From: Scatophagus argus
Taxonomy: Eukaryota; Chordata; Actinopteri; Scatophagidae
Direction of reading: 5' to 3'
Assembly: GCF_020382885.2 (NCBI RefSeq)
Contig: NC_058508.1
Location: forward strand, 5,696,055 to 5,760,054
DNA: 64,000 bases
Part shown: one piece after another, positions 1 to 14,797 of the stretch
Position numbering within the stretch: the first letter of the stretch is position 1
Layout of the letters: every line of letters begins with the position of its first letter
Program-made: the position numbers and the translations under genes
The notes under the pieces: generated by a model
The model's database searches: none
The model's input: only the letters and a program-made list of their open reading frames with translations
Told to the model about the DNA's origin: nothing

Positions 1-2547
<2,547 letters not shown>

Positions 2548-2699
2548 AGCCGCAAGGTTATTAGCTGCCCACTGCCAGCCACAGACTCTGAGATGAGACT
2601 GAGGAGTGAAGGCTGACTCTGTGTCCTGTACAGGGAGAGAGGAAATTAGTGATGAAGAGAGGCGAGGATCACTCCTACCCTGTCCTCTTTCTGCCTGTT

Positions 2700-2724
2700 T
2701 GTGTGTGTGTGTGTGTGTGTGTGT
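2700..2724. repeat. (GT)12 microsatellite
   Basis: Uninterrupted GT dinucleotide run in the presumed pkn1 3' UTR. A second run of about 11 units lies at 3329-3350. Confidence 0.95.
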
Positions 2725-3866
2725 TTGTGATAGGATGAAAGACTGGCTGGGCCGAGTGTATGCGAATGGGGATCAGTGGAATCTGATGACAGCATGTTGA
2801 GCACATACACAGTGTCTCATATCTGCTCACCTCTAGAGGTCAGTAGATCCATGACCCGGCGTGACTTTCAGAGGAAGAGGAAGTGCTGATGATAACATGA
2901 AATAATCCAGATTATGTAACAAATGCAAGATGAGATGATGGATCCTGCTGTCTGCCCTGCCTGGCAACACACCGAAGCATAAAAAAAATGAGTCTGCATT
3001 CGTACTGAAATATTCCGAGAGCCTAAAATATCAAAGTGTGAAAGTGATAAATCTGACAGGAAGCAGTTTGTCTCTTCCTTTACATGCTCCAGTCTCTTGT
3101 CCTTTTTATCTCTGCTGTTTGTTGCCGCTAGGTGTGTGTATCGTTGTGTACGGTGTCCCTGCCCCCGTCATTAATGTATCCGCATCAGCTGCAGTCATGC
3201 ACCACCTGTACATCAACATGTGGGGGAGCCAGAGGAAAGAGTAAACTCTGCTAACATTGGATCAGAGCTGCTGCAGCCTGTTGGTGGGGGGGGGGAGCAG
3301 AGCAAGTGGGGGGATTTGAACAGAGAAGGTGTGTGTGTGTGTGTGTGTGTTCGTTGTCCTCTCTGTCCACTGTCTTTCAGTGCAACATACAGATTTTTAA
3401 CTACAATCATTTTTCAATAAGAAAAGGCTTTTACAGATTTTGTTCTTTTTTGTGATTTATAGTTTTGTTTTGTTTTATTCTCCATCTGTGTTTCTTCCTC
3501 TGTCATTTGGTGGTGAAATATGTTGGAACTGTGACTCAGTAAAGATGTGAACCAAAGACAGAAGCATCGATTATTTATGTCCTTTGGAGTTTCCTTTCCT
3601 TTGTTGGATAAATGGACCTTCTAAACATCAGCATGTTAGCATCGTCATTGTGATCATGTTAGCTGTGGCTGAGTCCAGCCTCTCAAAGCTGCTCTGCTGT
3701 TAGTCTTGATGGTGTTTATTGTTTTACAACTAGCAGCTAGTTTTCCCTGTTTTAAAGACAATCTCCTCTGAGAAAGTGGTAGATTAGTAGATTTACATGA
3801 ATCTATATAACAGGAGGTGACAGGATTTGAACAGCACCGAGTCACTGACATGGGTCAGTGATGAGG

Positions 3867-3915
3867 GAGATAGATAGATAGATAGATACTTTATTGATCC
3901 CGAGGGAAATTCAAG
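3867..3915 (+). repeat. 3' tail of a teleost retroposon: GATA run plus TTTATTGATCCC
   Basis: A (GATA)n run is followed by ACTTTATTGATCCCGAGGG, a segment I know as a common retroposon tail in fish genomes. A reverse-complement relative (GGGATCAATACAGTATCTAT) lies near 49526-49550. No coding part of an element is present at either place. Confidence 0.6.
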
Positions 3916-5664
3916 AAGAAGATGACTGAAAGCAGCATCTAATCACAGAGAAGCTGCAGCACAGCGCAGACTGACAGTCCTCGTGATGTTCAGAGAGAAA
4001 GACAGAAAGTTTGGTGGATGTTTTTGCCTTAGCAGGTTTCTGTCACAGATGTTCAGAACTAAAAGTGAATACCCTGGAAATGCTCCTCAGATGACTGATG
4101 TTCATACTTAGGCATGACAAATCCTTCTGGTATAATAAAGACTGTGATCACCAACGTAGAAAACCAAGAGCGCATGGACTGATGACAGATTTCGTAGACA
4201 TTTCCAGTGTTTCTTGGAAAAGGGCTTTGGCAGACAATAATTGCTGTCTACAGGTCACATTGATACCAGGACAGGGAAACTCAGTTCTCCGAACTCAGCA
4301 AAAGGGTAAAATGTAATAGCTGACCTTTGTAAAAATATTTTCCATCTCTGAGTATGAACAGGTACATGTACGGTAAATGGTTGTGATTGGAGCCTGATGC
4401 ACAGCCAGACCGGGTCCCAGCTGTTATTCTTAATGGTGTCCTGAAATGGTCATCATTAAAAGCATTATTGAAATTATTAATGGGAATGAAACACACAGTG
4501 GGAATGTAGATGTGTAGACAAAGAACACAAAACAGAAAATTCTGTCTGAATTGTGCATCAGATCAGCTCATGTTTATCGTCACATACACAATCACACACA
4601 GTACAACACTGTGATTAAAAAAAAACAAAGCAATAAAATAAATAAAACTGAAATGTGAAACAGTGAGATGACACAACCACTAATGAGTTTCAGAAGAATG
4701 AAGCAATCTGTAAATAATCAGTGCGACAGAAATGTGTAACAGGTGGACAAATTGAAAATGAAAATGAAAGACATGACTGACATGTCATTTTGTTATCAGA
4801 AATGTGGTGTTGAGGCCTCCTGAGTCTGTAAAAAAAATGATTATGGATGCTGTGCAGTTTACTTTTGTGTGAACATTTCATCAAATATATGCAAAACGTT
4901 AAAGAGCTCATTTAAGAGCACAAAAAAGAGCGCCAAACACACTTGATCCTGCAGTATCCACACACTCACACATGACTTTCAACCTGGAGCTTCGGTCTTC
5001 CCGTTCATGTGAAACCAAACAAACATCACAATCTTTCCCTTAACCTAACCACATGGTTTAGGAAAACTATTAGGAAGAGTGTGCTTCCTGACTGCTTTGG
5101 ATTAGATGGACTGTGTTGGTGTGTGTCCAACATGAGACGCACTTTGCCTGCTACCTGCTGTTGTGTGAATGTACACCTAAACACTCAAGTGTGGGTATTT
5201 GGACAGAACCACAGTTCCTTTTTTCTTCCCCTTTCTTTCACTTGCCAATTTTTGTTTCACCTCTTTTTTGCAGATGAGTTTTTAGTCTCATCCAGATGCT
5301 CTCAGATGAGTAAAGTGGCATGTTTCAAACCAGTGAAGCACTTGTATGGCAACGCGATTTAAAATCGCCAAATGGGTGTTTGTATACTTGGATGTGTATG
5401 TAACAAATCACACTGCCATTCAGTGACATGCAACATCAGTGAATGTGACAGCGTGTGCTCCGGCTTTTAATGGCAGCTCTTGCAGTGCTGATGACTCTCT
5501 GCTGCTCAACCTCCAACCGAAAAGCCACAAAACTCAGAAAGGCAGAAATGAGAAAATATGGTCCATGCAATTAATGTCTCCCGGGGGGAGGTCAGAGAGG
5601 ACGTGTGTGTTGCCTGCGTTTACTCCTCTGCCAAACATTTCACCTGCCAGTCAAACTCCTCAGG

Positions 5665-5742
5665 TCCACCCTCTCCTCCTCCTCCTTCCCTCCCACCTCT
5701 CCCCCCCTCTCCCCTCCTCCTCGCCCTGCAGCCCTCCTTCCT
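5665..5742. repeat. Polypyrimidine/polypurine tract
   Basis: About 75 bases that are almost purely C and T on the + strand, rich in CCTCC and CTCC units. It lies about 0.4 kb upstream of the probable tgfbr3l first exon. The composition produces spurious ORFs in several frames. Such tracts can form triplex DNA, but that is inference. Confidence 0.8.
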
Positions 5743-6011
5743 GTTGCCATCTACGCTTGGAGACGTTTTCACAGTCTTTTATTCTTCTCCTCGCCATCTC
5801 TCTCTCCACTCTGTCACACCATCCCACAGTCCCTCCCATTGCCCCTTTAATTGTGTCTTTACAACTTCTTCCCCCTGCGGTTCTACTCACGGTGTAACAT
5901 TCATTTCCACTGAGAAGTGTAGTTCACAAGTCGCCCCTCGGCTGGAAAAAAAGACGCCTGACGCAACGCGCGGCTGTGAGTTGAGTATTTTTGCCTGGTT
6001 TGAAGATGTGG

Positions 6012-6014
6012 AGT

Positions 6015-6053
<39 letters not shown>
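6012..6053. repeat. Compound (TG)n(GA)n microsatellite
   Basis: About 14 TG units run directly into about 7 GA units, just before the probable noncoding first exon of tgfbr3l. Confidence 0.95.
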
Positions 6054-6099
6054 CGAGGGTGCGACTGTGTGGTTGTGTGTTTAAGAAATGAGGGGGGCG

Positions 6100-6164
6100 T
6101 GTGTTGAGTTGTGAGCGCAGCGGTGCAACAGCTGGATCAGCAGTCCGCCCGTGCAGCGCCGCAG
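6100..6164 (+). other. tgfbr3l: Probable 5' UTR exon of tgfbr3l (left end uncertain)
   Basis: A GC-richer segment ends in a strong donor, CGCAG followed by GTGAGT at 6165. The next good acceptor is at 7247, immediately before the exon that carries the start codon. No TATA box is clear. The left boundary is a guess. Confidence 0.5.
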
Positions 6165-7248
6165 GTGAGTTCAACTTTTCTTCTCAAGTTTATTCCAGCA
6201 AATGTTTTCTTCCGAGTTTTAGGAATCCTGAAATGAACTCAGGACACGACAGATGGAAGCTGGCTTTGAAATCCTTCACATCAGAATATAAGAAACCGCA
6301 TGGAAGGCGGTTTGATGATTCTTCCCTCCTTACCGTATGCTTTAGTGTGCAGTTTGGGGTGATTTGATATATTCCTATTTAATTTATTGCTTAAAGTTTA
6401 GCAATAAATGATTTTTTTTCTTCTTGACAAGCAGTCCTAAGACTGACATTCATGTTCATGTTGTAAAATCTAACGTAAAAACAAAAACAGGAGGTGCATT
6501 CATGTTCTTTAACTGTGAAAGACCTTTTGTCAGTGACGATAAAAAAAAAAAATAAAATTAAAATGCAGCGCATGAAAAGTGACAGCACATCAAAAGTTTT
6601 CCTTTTTATCTTTTAGTTTCGATTTGCCTTCTCATAATTTTAACTTTCAGTCTAACCACTTTATAATCTAATAGTTCTGACTTAAACTGGTTAAAAAATT
6701 CAAATTTAAACCCCACAAACACAACTTTTGTCTCAACTTTATTGACTTTATTACATCATTATTTCAACATCAGAATATTTTTTTCCAAATCTGATTTGCT
6801 ATGTCATAGTTACAGCTTAATCAGCAAAGATTTAGGCTCAGGACTACTTTTGCATCTGTTCTTTCTAAGAGGTAATCAGTTTGTCTATGAAATGTCAGAA
6901 AACAGTGGAAAAATGCTCAGTATGATATCCCACAGCTCACAGTGATGTTTCCAAAGTGGATGTTTGATTTGACCAGCCGTCCATAACCAACTCAAATTTA
7001 CAATCACATGACGAAGATGACCAGCAAATCCTCACTTCCTGGGAAGTTGGAAGCACTGAATGCTTGGCAGTTTTGTTTGAGAAATTACTAGTCGTCGATT
7101 AATTTTCTGAGTCAGTTTGTCTGAAAGGGATTGAAGAAGTGATTTTGCTTATGTGAAAAGCACCGAAGCCTGTAATATTATCACGTATTATCATGTATTA
7201 TGTATATGCTGTATGTCTTAATACATGGCCATGTTTCTGTTCGCTAGG

Positions 7249-7275
7249 ATGTTGCACGAGGGGTCATCACATTAA
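7249..7275 (+). CDS. Upstream ORF in the tgfbr3l leader, 8 codons
   Basis: The exon begins at 7248 after acceptor TTCGCTAG, and its second base starts an ATG. This opens an 8-codon frame that stops with TAA 17 bases before the main start at 7293. Such a uORF could reduce translation of the receptor; this is inference, and depends on this acceptor being used. Confidence 0.45.
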   Translation: MLHEGSSH

Positions 7276-7292
7276 GTCAAGTTAGTCGCCAA

Positions 7293-10200
7293 ATGTTCAC
7301 GATGCCTTCACTGTCAGGGGTTGGATGGATTGTTTTCTCCGTCCTTCTGCTCTGGAGGAGAACGGCAGGTAAGAACATAATTTGGACTTTTGAACATTGC
7401 GTCCATTTTTCTCAAAGCCAACAATGATTACTGTGTGGTGAAGACATTAAAACTAACAAATGTGAAATGTCCTGTGCTTGCACAGCTATAAGTCAATGTC
7501 TTCATTTTAAGCGTCAGAGTGAAACTGAAAATTGTTACATAGTTTCTTCTGGGAAATTCTCCAATCTCCCCAGGCAGGGATTTAAACTCAGTGTGCTCAT
7601 GTCTGTCTGTTTTGCCACCCACACATCATGATAAAGAGAGCAGTGATAGAGTGGAAGAAAGCAAAAAAGGGAAGTTTTGAGGCCTGGCTCAGCAAACTGC
7701 AGTCACTGAGGTTCTGGTCCCGTGTGGAGGTGTAGAAGAAGCAGTTATTTGTTCATTAAAAAGTGGTTTACACCGCACTGCCGTTATGGTTTGATTGTTA
7801 TTACTCTTCATAGTCGTGTATGCGCTGTTCCTCCTCAGCTCAAAGTGTGGAGCTGCGATGCTCCGCGGCCGGACTGGTGGGACCGCTGCACCCTGTTCAG
7901 GGTCTGCTGGAGAGGTTTGAGGCGGGTCCAGGCTGCGCTGCTAGAGAACGCGGCAACAAGGAAACTCATGTCATCGCTGTGGGGAGGGTGACAAACAGTC
8001 CCGAAAACAAGGTAAGAACACCCACACCTGAGACTTTAAAGGAACAGTGTCTGTTTGATAAGAGTTAGCTTTAGCTTGGTAGCTAGCTGAAAAGGTTGGG
8101 GTGGGAAGTTAGAACACCATAATGACAGAAGACTGGCTTTATAAACATACCCCACCTCACCCCTTTCCCTTCTGTCTGCAGGTGACGGTGCTGCTGAAAC
8201 CTTTGTCTCTGACCCCCTCACCTCTCAGAACCCTTCACCTGCTGCTCAGCTCCAAGCTCCCAGTCACCTGGTGGCTAGAGGCTGAGAGGCTGCCCCCCAG
8301 TCTGCCAGTGATGGTGCAGGTCAGTCACAGTGTGCAGAAGACAGTCTGCCCGTCACATCTGTGTGCATGTGGTGTATGTATGCACAGCACACATTGCTTT
8401 TATGTTCCACAAATTTCTGTCTCCTGAAATTTTGAAATTCTTCCTTATCTGCTAGTTATCCTCAAACTCCAGCGTGCAGTCCCGCAACTTGCTTTTGCAT
8501 GTCCAAGTGGTGCATGTGCTACCTTTTCATCCACGTGCACTGCACCGCTGGGCTATGAAGCACCACGGTAACCTGACCTCTCTGACGCACACAACACATG
8601 GCAATCGAGTCTACATCCGACTTGGGGAGGGTGAGCCACAAAGAAACCAAATACTATAGTCGTGACAATGTTGAAGAGATGATGTTGGTTTGGTTTACTG
8701 TATATAGAAATATATAGAAAAACTGACAAACAAAAAAGGTAGTATAGGTTCTTTCATCTCACTCTGTTTCATTTCATTTCAATTTCCCTTTGAAAAAATT
8801 GCTTTGTCTGCATCTTACAGACCCAACCCTGCCTGACGTGTGCCATTTACAGTCCATGTTCCTGTCTCACAACTACATGACCTCTGACCTGCAGCCACAA
8901 GACGTGCAGGGCTGCGCCAATGTGCCAGCAGGTGGGATCAACCCTGAAGTCCATGTGATCAAGCTGCATTCAGTGGGCTCAGGGCTCTGTGGGTGAGAAC
9001 ATGCGGCCTTGCAAAAGCACATGTTGCTGTTGGACAGCCATGCAAAGTTCGATCTTCCTCTCTCTTCATCCCCTTCTATTTCTTTCAGTTCTCTTCAGGT
9101 GGAGGTGATTGTCTCTCTTGTGCCCCTGGTGGCCAACTCAAAGACCCAGAAGGTCGTGCTGATTCTCAGCAGCTCGGTGCCAGTCAACTGGGCCATTATT
9201 GCTCATGGTGTCCGGGGTCACGTCTCTGTCTATGTAAGAGAAGGGTTCCATATCGCTTTGCTTTTCCAGATACCTGTTAAAGAACTTGTATCTCACATTG
9301 TCACTGGACTTATCTGTCCAACAACTGCTGGAGAGTTTACTCCAGATACAACGAACAGAAAAAAATGCAGAAAAAGAGGAAAATACACACACACACACAC
9401 ACACACACTGTTCACTGTTCCATCCACACAGGCAGAATGTATGACTGTTATGGCCATGGGTTTCATACACTTTAAAAACAAAAAGCACCTAAAAGTGAAA
9501 CTCTTATCAGATGGGAGACCCTGGGACAACCATTTTGTGACATGTAAACATCTGAGACTCACTCCTGTAGAATAGTGAACTCTTGGCCTTAGTGGAGGTA
9601 AACACTCCCCAAGTGCTCTTCGAGTTATACATTTTTCTCATTGGCAACAAAACCCTTAAAAAGACCAAACAGGTGATGAATTTATCCTACTAAAAAGGCC
9701 ATAGCCTGATATATCTTATATCCTATATCCATTCCTCTGTGCCTTAGAGCACCATTGTTGTCCAAAAATGATTAAGAACACATTACTGGGCTAAGTTGTT
9801 GTACTGTAAGACATGTTCCTTCATTACCATGAACACACACGTATGCTATGACTCAATCCCACATCCACTGTCCTGCTGCTATAAATAGTCACTAGTGCAC
9901 TCATCTTTTTTCTTGACTGTGCTTACAGGTTGTTTATCTTCTCTCTCTCTCTCTCTCTCCCTCTGTAGTCCTCCAACAGTGTATCCCCACCATACCCACA
10001 TGAGCCCGGCCTGACCCTGTCCAGTACACTTCACTCTGACCTGTCCAGTGTCTCAGACCTTCTCGTGTGGGCCAGTGAGAGCGGCTACACCAAGGTGACC
10101 TCATACACTGAGGCTGACCTGGCCAATCGCTTTGTGATTCAGCTGTCTGGGGGCGGGACAGGTCAGGACCCCTGTGTGTCTCTTGTTTCCCTCACTGTGT

Positions 10201-13200
10201 GAGTGACCTGAACGTTTCAGCTTTAATTTTGTAATTTTTCATTTCCTTCATCTAGAAGAGAATTATTTACTTGCCCTTCTGGGTCTCTTTTAGAACAGAG
10301 AGTGAGAAATGAAAGCACAATATTTCCATCGGTGCCTTTGTGTTGACTGAAAGGTAGTTAAGTCTAAGTATGAGCGTTGAAGTGACTGTGTCTCCTCTCT
10401 GTACGTCTCAGACGTGGTTGCAGCAATGAATCCTGTGTTTGTGAGGCCTCCCTGGGCTGAGGAGCGCAGGCTGAGGCAGTGGCTGAATGGTGGAGGCAGA
10501 GCAGAAGGCCGAGAGAGTTTCACAGTGCAGTGTGAGGACGGACGCCTCAGCGTGACCATAGACCAACACATCCTGCAGGTCCTCATACCTCTGTATTAGA
10601 AGCAGGTCATAAAGAAGCTAGCTACCACGGTGTAATCTATCCAGTGTTTTCACAAGGTCCAGAATGCTGAGCAGCTGCTCAACATGAAATAACGCTAATT
10701 ATCAATTAAATATACTCACTTTTGTTTTGTTTCTTATTTTATCATGACTTGATGATTGTCATGTTGTAATATGACAATGACGTCCCAAATACTCCATGAC
10801 AGATACCTTTGTGTGCTACTTAGCAGCCTGCTAGCATGCTGATAATAAGGTAGTAAATATGGTGATCATCATAACATCATTATGCCATCTTAGTTTTAGC
10901 TCAAAACAACACTGTGTCAGTACACACAGTCTCACAGAGCCACTGACATGGCTACACATAGTCTTGTTGACATGGTCGTTCTTTAAGTAGCCATTAGTAC
11001 GACTTTTTTATACAGGAAAATTATTCTGTTCCCAAGTTACATGGTTTCACAGCAGTTCTTCCCTCTTCAGAGCTCGTCTGTCTCAACGGCTGCTGTGACT
11101 CTACGAGACTCGACGTGCCAGGCCCAGTCCAATGGGAGCCATTTCCTGTTGGTGTTCCCAGTCATTTCCTGTGGGACTGAGGCCGTGTTCCTGGGACAGC
11201 CCAGAGGGGTGCAGTACAAAAACATGGTGAGATTAGAAATTTGGACAGAACAGATTTGAAATGTAGAAAATAAATACCTTTGTTGTTGTTTTTTTTTTTT
11301 CTTTTTTCATTCAACTTTGATAGAATTCTCTGGAATTTTAAAAGTGTATATTATCATTGTTCATGTTACTTATAAGAAATGACAGAAGGAGGCCTAGAAA
11401 TATTAGAGGTCCAAAAAGTTTAACAGCAGAAACAGAATGAGTGACGCTTCTGCAGCACAGAAGGAAAACAGATGAGAGGTAAGAACAATAACACAACATG
11501 CATAATGGGCACTTGAAATTGTGGTGAGTGGAAGTTGTCCCCGGTGAGACTCGTGACCCAGGTCATCATGACCAGCACAGAGCAGAGTTACAGCCCAGAA
11601 ATGGGATGCTGCACAGAGGTAAATTAAGTGAGAAAGAAAATCTCAGTTTGGAGGCAGGAAATTGGAAGGAAGGAGGATGTGGAGTGTTTTCAGAAAAATG
11701 ACAAACTGATGCAAGAGGTGGGTGTGTTAATATGTAAAAAACAAATGTATCTTTTCTCTGTCTTGTTGACTGTTATCTATTACTGTAATCAGGCTTTATG
11801 TCCAATGATAACCAGCTGCCACTGAGAGGGACTTTTCTGATTTGAATATGATTAACCAGAGTTACAGTAGACTAAAGTCAAAATGGATGAGCTGACCAGA
11901 GTTGGAAGAGCGCAGTAATGTTCTCAGAGTTATTGTTGTTTAGCCGCAGAAAATTGTAGGACATCCAATTAATATATATAGAATAATATCGACGGTTATT
12001 CAAGAATGACAAAATTGCTGTTGCCATTGCACACAGTAGGGTGAAAATTAATATTATTTGCTAATATGACAGCAAGAAGAAACGTGGAATCAGAAAGCAG
12101 CAGTGGACCCAAAACTGATCAAATGCAACAGGGAATGTTGTTCTCTAGCTGTGATCTTCTGTTGGCCATTTACCAGAATACCCTGTGCTGTTTAGAGAGA
12201 GAGAGCAAACGTTGAAAAGTGGGTTTGAACAGTTTGAATGAATTATCCCATACAGCACATCACCCTGTTTCCTTCTCTCCTCCCTGTCCAGGTGCTTTTG
12301 TGGAGAGACAAGCCTCAGACTATTTTAACACTCAATGAGACAGAAAGGAAGTCCAGAAGTCCACTCGGCATACATGTAAGATATCTGCGCATGTGTACGT
12401 CTGCCTTCACCTCCGTCATTCATTCATTCATTTCCACCGGTGTAATCCTCTGTTTCTCCTCTCAGTTCAGCTGTTTGACTGCGGTCCCCACCCTCCCCAG
12501 CCTCGCACATGATGATGATGTTAATGCAAACACTCCTCAGGCAGGGCAGGTCCCCTGGGCACCCGAGGGTCCAGGACCTGATCAGGAACTGAGCCGCTTG
12601 CTGACACCCAGACACAGATCTGGGCCTCTTCTTATTTTGAAGCTTTTTGTCACTGAGAGCTATGAGCAGGGACGAATTGGCCCCTGTGTTATAACTGCAG
12701 GCCACCGTGTCTACGTCGAGGTGTGTGTGTGTTGTGTCTGCTCTGTGCTTATTTGCCATTTTGATGAGCACCATCAACAAAAGAGTCAAGAACTTAATTA
12801 CCGTACTTAAATGGTACTGATTTTTTATTATTATTATTATTATACTCATACTTATTGATGAAGCTGTAAAAACTGACACCATTATGACCCTTTGATCCTG
12901 ATCATATCATTCATCCTTTCCTCTGTTTTTTTTTTTTAACTGTCTCACTGCAGATTTTAGCCAAAGGGCCCTTCATCGACACCGTGGAAGTGAACTCATG
13001 TGTGGTCTCTCCTCTGTCAGACCCAAAGAAGTCTGCTTTCTGGATGGTCATAGGTGATGGCTGTTCCTCAGACCCCTCACTGACCCTTGATGCAAAAGAA
13101 GAAGGAGACGGTGATCTGGAAGAGGAAAAGGAAGAGATGGAGGCACTGGAAACAGACAGAGCTCGTGACAGAGACGGAGAAGTCGAAAGCGAAGGGAGAG

Positions 13201-14797
13201 AAGTGCTGGAAAGGATGAAAAAGAGCAGCATGAGTAGGGCCTTGAGATTTAGTTTCATCCTGCGGCCAGTTTATAATGACTCTATGCAGTTCCTGCACTG
13301 CAGCCTTCAACTGTGTGCCTCTGACTTGACAAAAGGGGAACCCACGAAGGAAACGGTGAACAATGACTGTCAGGGCAGGACACGCATCCCTCCCCTCGTG
13401 TCAGGATCACCCAGACATCAGGTACAGAAAGAATTAACGCACTGGGGTTGCATTTCATTGCGCTCAAGATGCAGAATAAAGCCTCTCGTCAAAGGGAGCT
13501 TCAAAGGAGTCGTTTGACATTTTGGAAAATTAAGCTGTTTTTTTCCTGTCAATGAAATGAGAAGATTGCTACCACTCTCATGTGTGAATGCTAAATGTAA
13601 GGCTACAGTTAGGAGGAAACAGGGCGAACAGCTAGTCTGGCTCTCCCCTAAGTTAACAGCCATCAACTGTTCAGCTTCTTAATTAACATGCTGTACCTGT
13701 CTTCTTTGATCTGTACAAACTGGCAGTAAAAATGGCTTTGCTGGCCATAGCTGACTTCCCAGTAATCGGATGATAGTGGTATCAATCCCTATTTCAAACT
13801 TTGAACATAAATGTAAATAAGTGTACTTATTATCCAACAAAATAAAAAACCCTTAGCTTTATGAAGCTAACAGCATAACTAACTTAAAGGTCTTTTCCTG
13901 TATTCTCATCTCAGTGTGAGATCAGAAACCTCTCCAGGCCCATGGTGGTCACTCAGTCAATTAGTTCGCTGGCAACCAATCTGCTGAGGCCCCCTGCTGG
14001 CCAAAGAACCAAGAGGCTGAGTGCGTCCCCAGTGACCAGTCCAGATCCAGAGCACAGCAGTGAGTATCATTTATTTGGTCATTTTTCACTGTAAGACTAT
14101 TTAACATGTGAACACTTTGTCTGTAGGCTCAGCAGTGCAGATGGGACCAGTGATGGGAAGTGTCTTTGCTGCCTTTGTGATGGGTGTCGGTCTAATGGGG
14201 GGGCTGTGGTGCATCTATTATCATACAGGTAAAAGATCGCCTTCCCACCATCACTGATAAGTTATGGTGCCAAATGCATTATCATCCAAAATCTGAAGTT
14301 GCTGCACCTTGGACATTTGAACAAATTATCAGCATCTTATCATTAATACATATGATTTTGCTACTGTTGATCTCTGATTAATGTAAGACAATACAAGTAA
14401 TTCAGCAGTGAAATAATTTGGGTTTGCATTTTAACATGTTCAGTACTTTTTTGTTTGCAAGCACAGAAATTTACAAAGTTACAAATCCTCATAAGTAATC
14501 TCTGTCTCAGGTACCTCCAACAGTGAACAGTGTAATCAGCATTTTAGAAATAAAATAAATGAGGATCTTGCAGGTTACTACGTTAAGCATTGTTAACTGT
14601 TCTTTGTAGATGATTGTATTTTCTTACAGTGGTTGTGTGGAGACATTGTAAAGGGACTATCTATGATCTATAAATATAATTTCAAAGGGGCACGTCAAGC
14701 ATCACTTCAAGAAGGTCATTTAACAGACCAGGCTCATGCAGTCTACGACAACTGGAACCCACTTTCAATATCTGACCAGTCCATCAGCTCTGTGTAG
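7293..14797 (+). CDS. tgfbr3l: Full-length betaglycan-type TGF-beta co-receptor (TGFBR3L-like), 839 aa
   Basis: Single-pass co-receptor of the betaglycan/endoglin family, which presents TGF-beta/inhibin ligands at the cell surface. Exons: 7293..7368, 7839..8011, 8182..8319, 8456..8630, 8821..8992, 9089..9233, 9969..10161, 10412..10578, 11071..11226, 12292..12375, 12466..12720, 12954..13421, 13915..14059, 14127..14228, 14727..14797; all phases fit. Order: signal peptide (about 1-25), betaglycan-type orphan domain (about 26-355, with GPLHPVQGLLERF and NRVYIRLGE), ZP domain (about 395-720), an R-T-K-R site (765-768), one membrane segment (about 789-812) and a short cytoplasmic tail ending SISSV, a class I PDZ-type end. 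TGFBR3L is preferred because SRPMVVTQSIS and RFSFILRPVYN match it well and because of the LRRC8/PKN/DDX39A context. An acid-rich insert (624-663) lies in ZP-C. The last exon acceptor is uncertain (14726 or 14740, both in frame). Confidence 0.88.
9384..9408. repeat. (CA)n microsatellite in a tgfbr3l intron
   Basis: About twelve CA units in the intron between 9234 and 9968. A (CT)n tract at 9940-9961 serves as the pyrimidine tract of the same intron. Confidence 0.9.
13505..13690 (+). repeat. Dispersed teleost repeat (family A) in a tgfbr3l intron
   Basis: CATTTTGGAAAATTAAGC, GCTACCACTCTCATGTG, GGCTACAGTTAGGAGG and AGCTAGTCTGGCTCTCCCC follow in the order shared by other copies at 27265, 28235, 39425 and, reversed, 18930 and 46010. 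Confidence 0.6.

Larger units (their letters stand above)
2548..6090. other. pkn1 3' UTR and spacer before the tgfbr3l promoter
   Basis: No coding region is supported. The first kilobase is probably pkn1 3' UTR; a weak AGTAAA-type polyadenylation signal lies near 3539. The stretch holds two GT microsatellites (2700-2724, 3329-3350), a repeat tail at 3867-3915 and a strongly pyrimidine-rich segment near 5665-5742. Small ORFs at 5439-6040 follow this biased composition and overlap one another in several frames, so they are not called. Confidence 0.6.

Noticed and set aside
5439-6040. Overlapping plus-strand ORFs of 152 and 160 codons
   Set aside because: They run in different frames through the pyrimidine-rich and TG-rich tract; the codons are dominated by Ser/Pro/Leu or Val/Cys from repeat sequence, with no splice or family support.
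12424-12882. Minus-strand 152-codon ORF
   Set aside because: It is the antisense shadow of two well-supported tgfbr3l exons and an intron.
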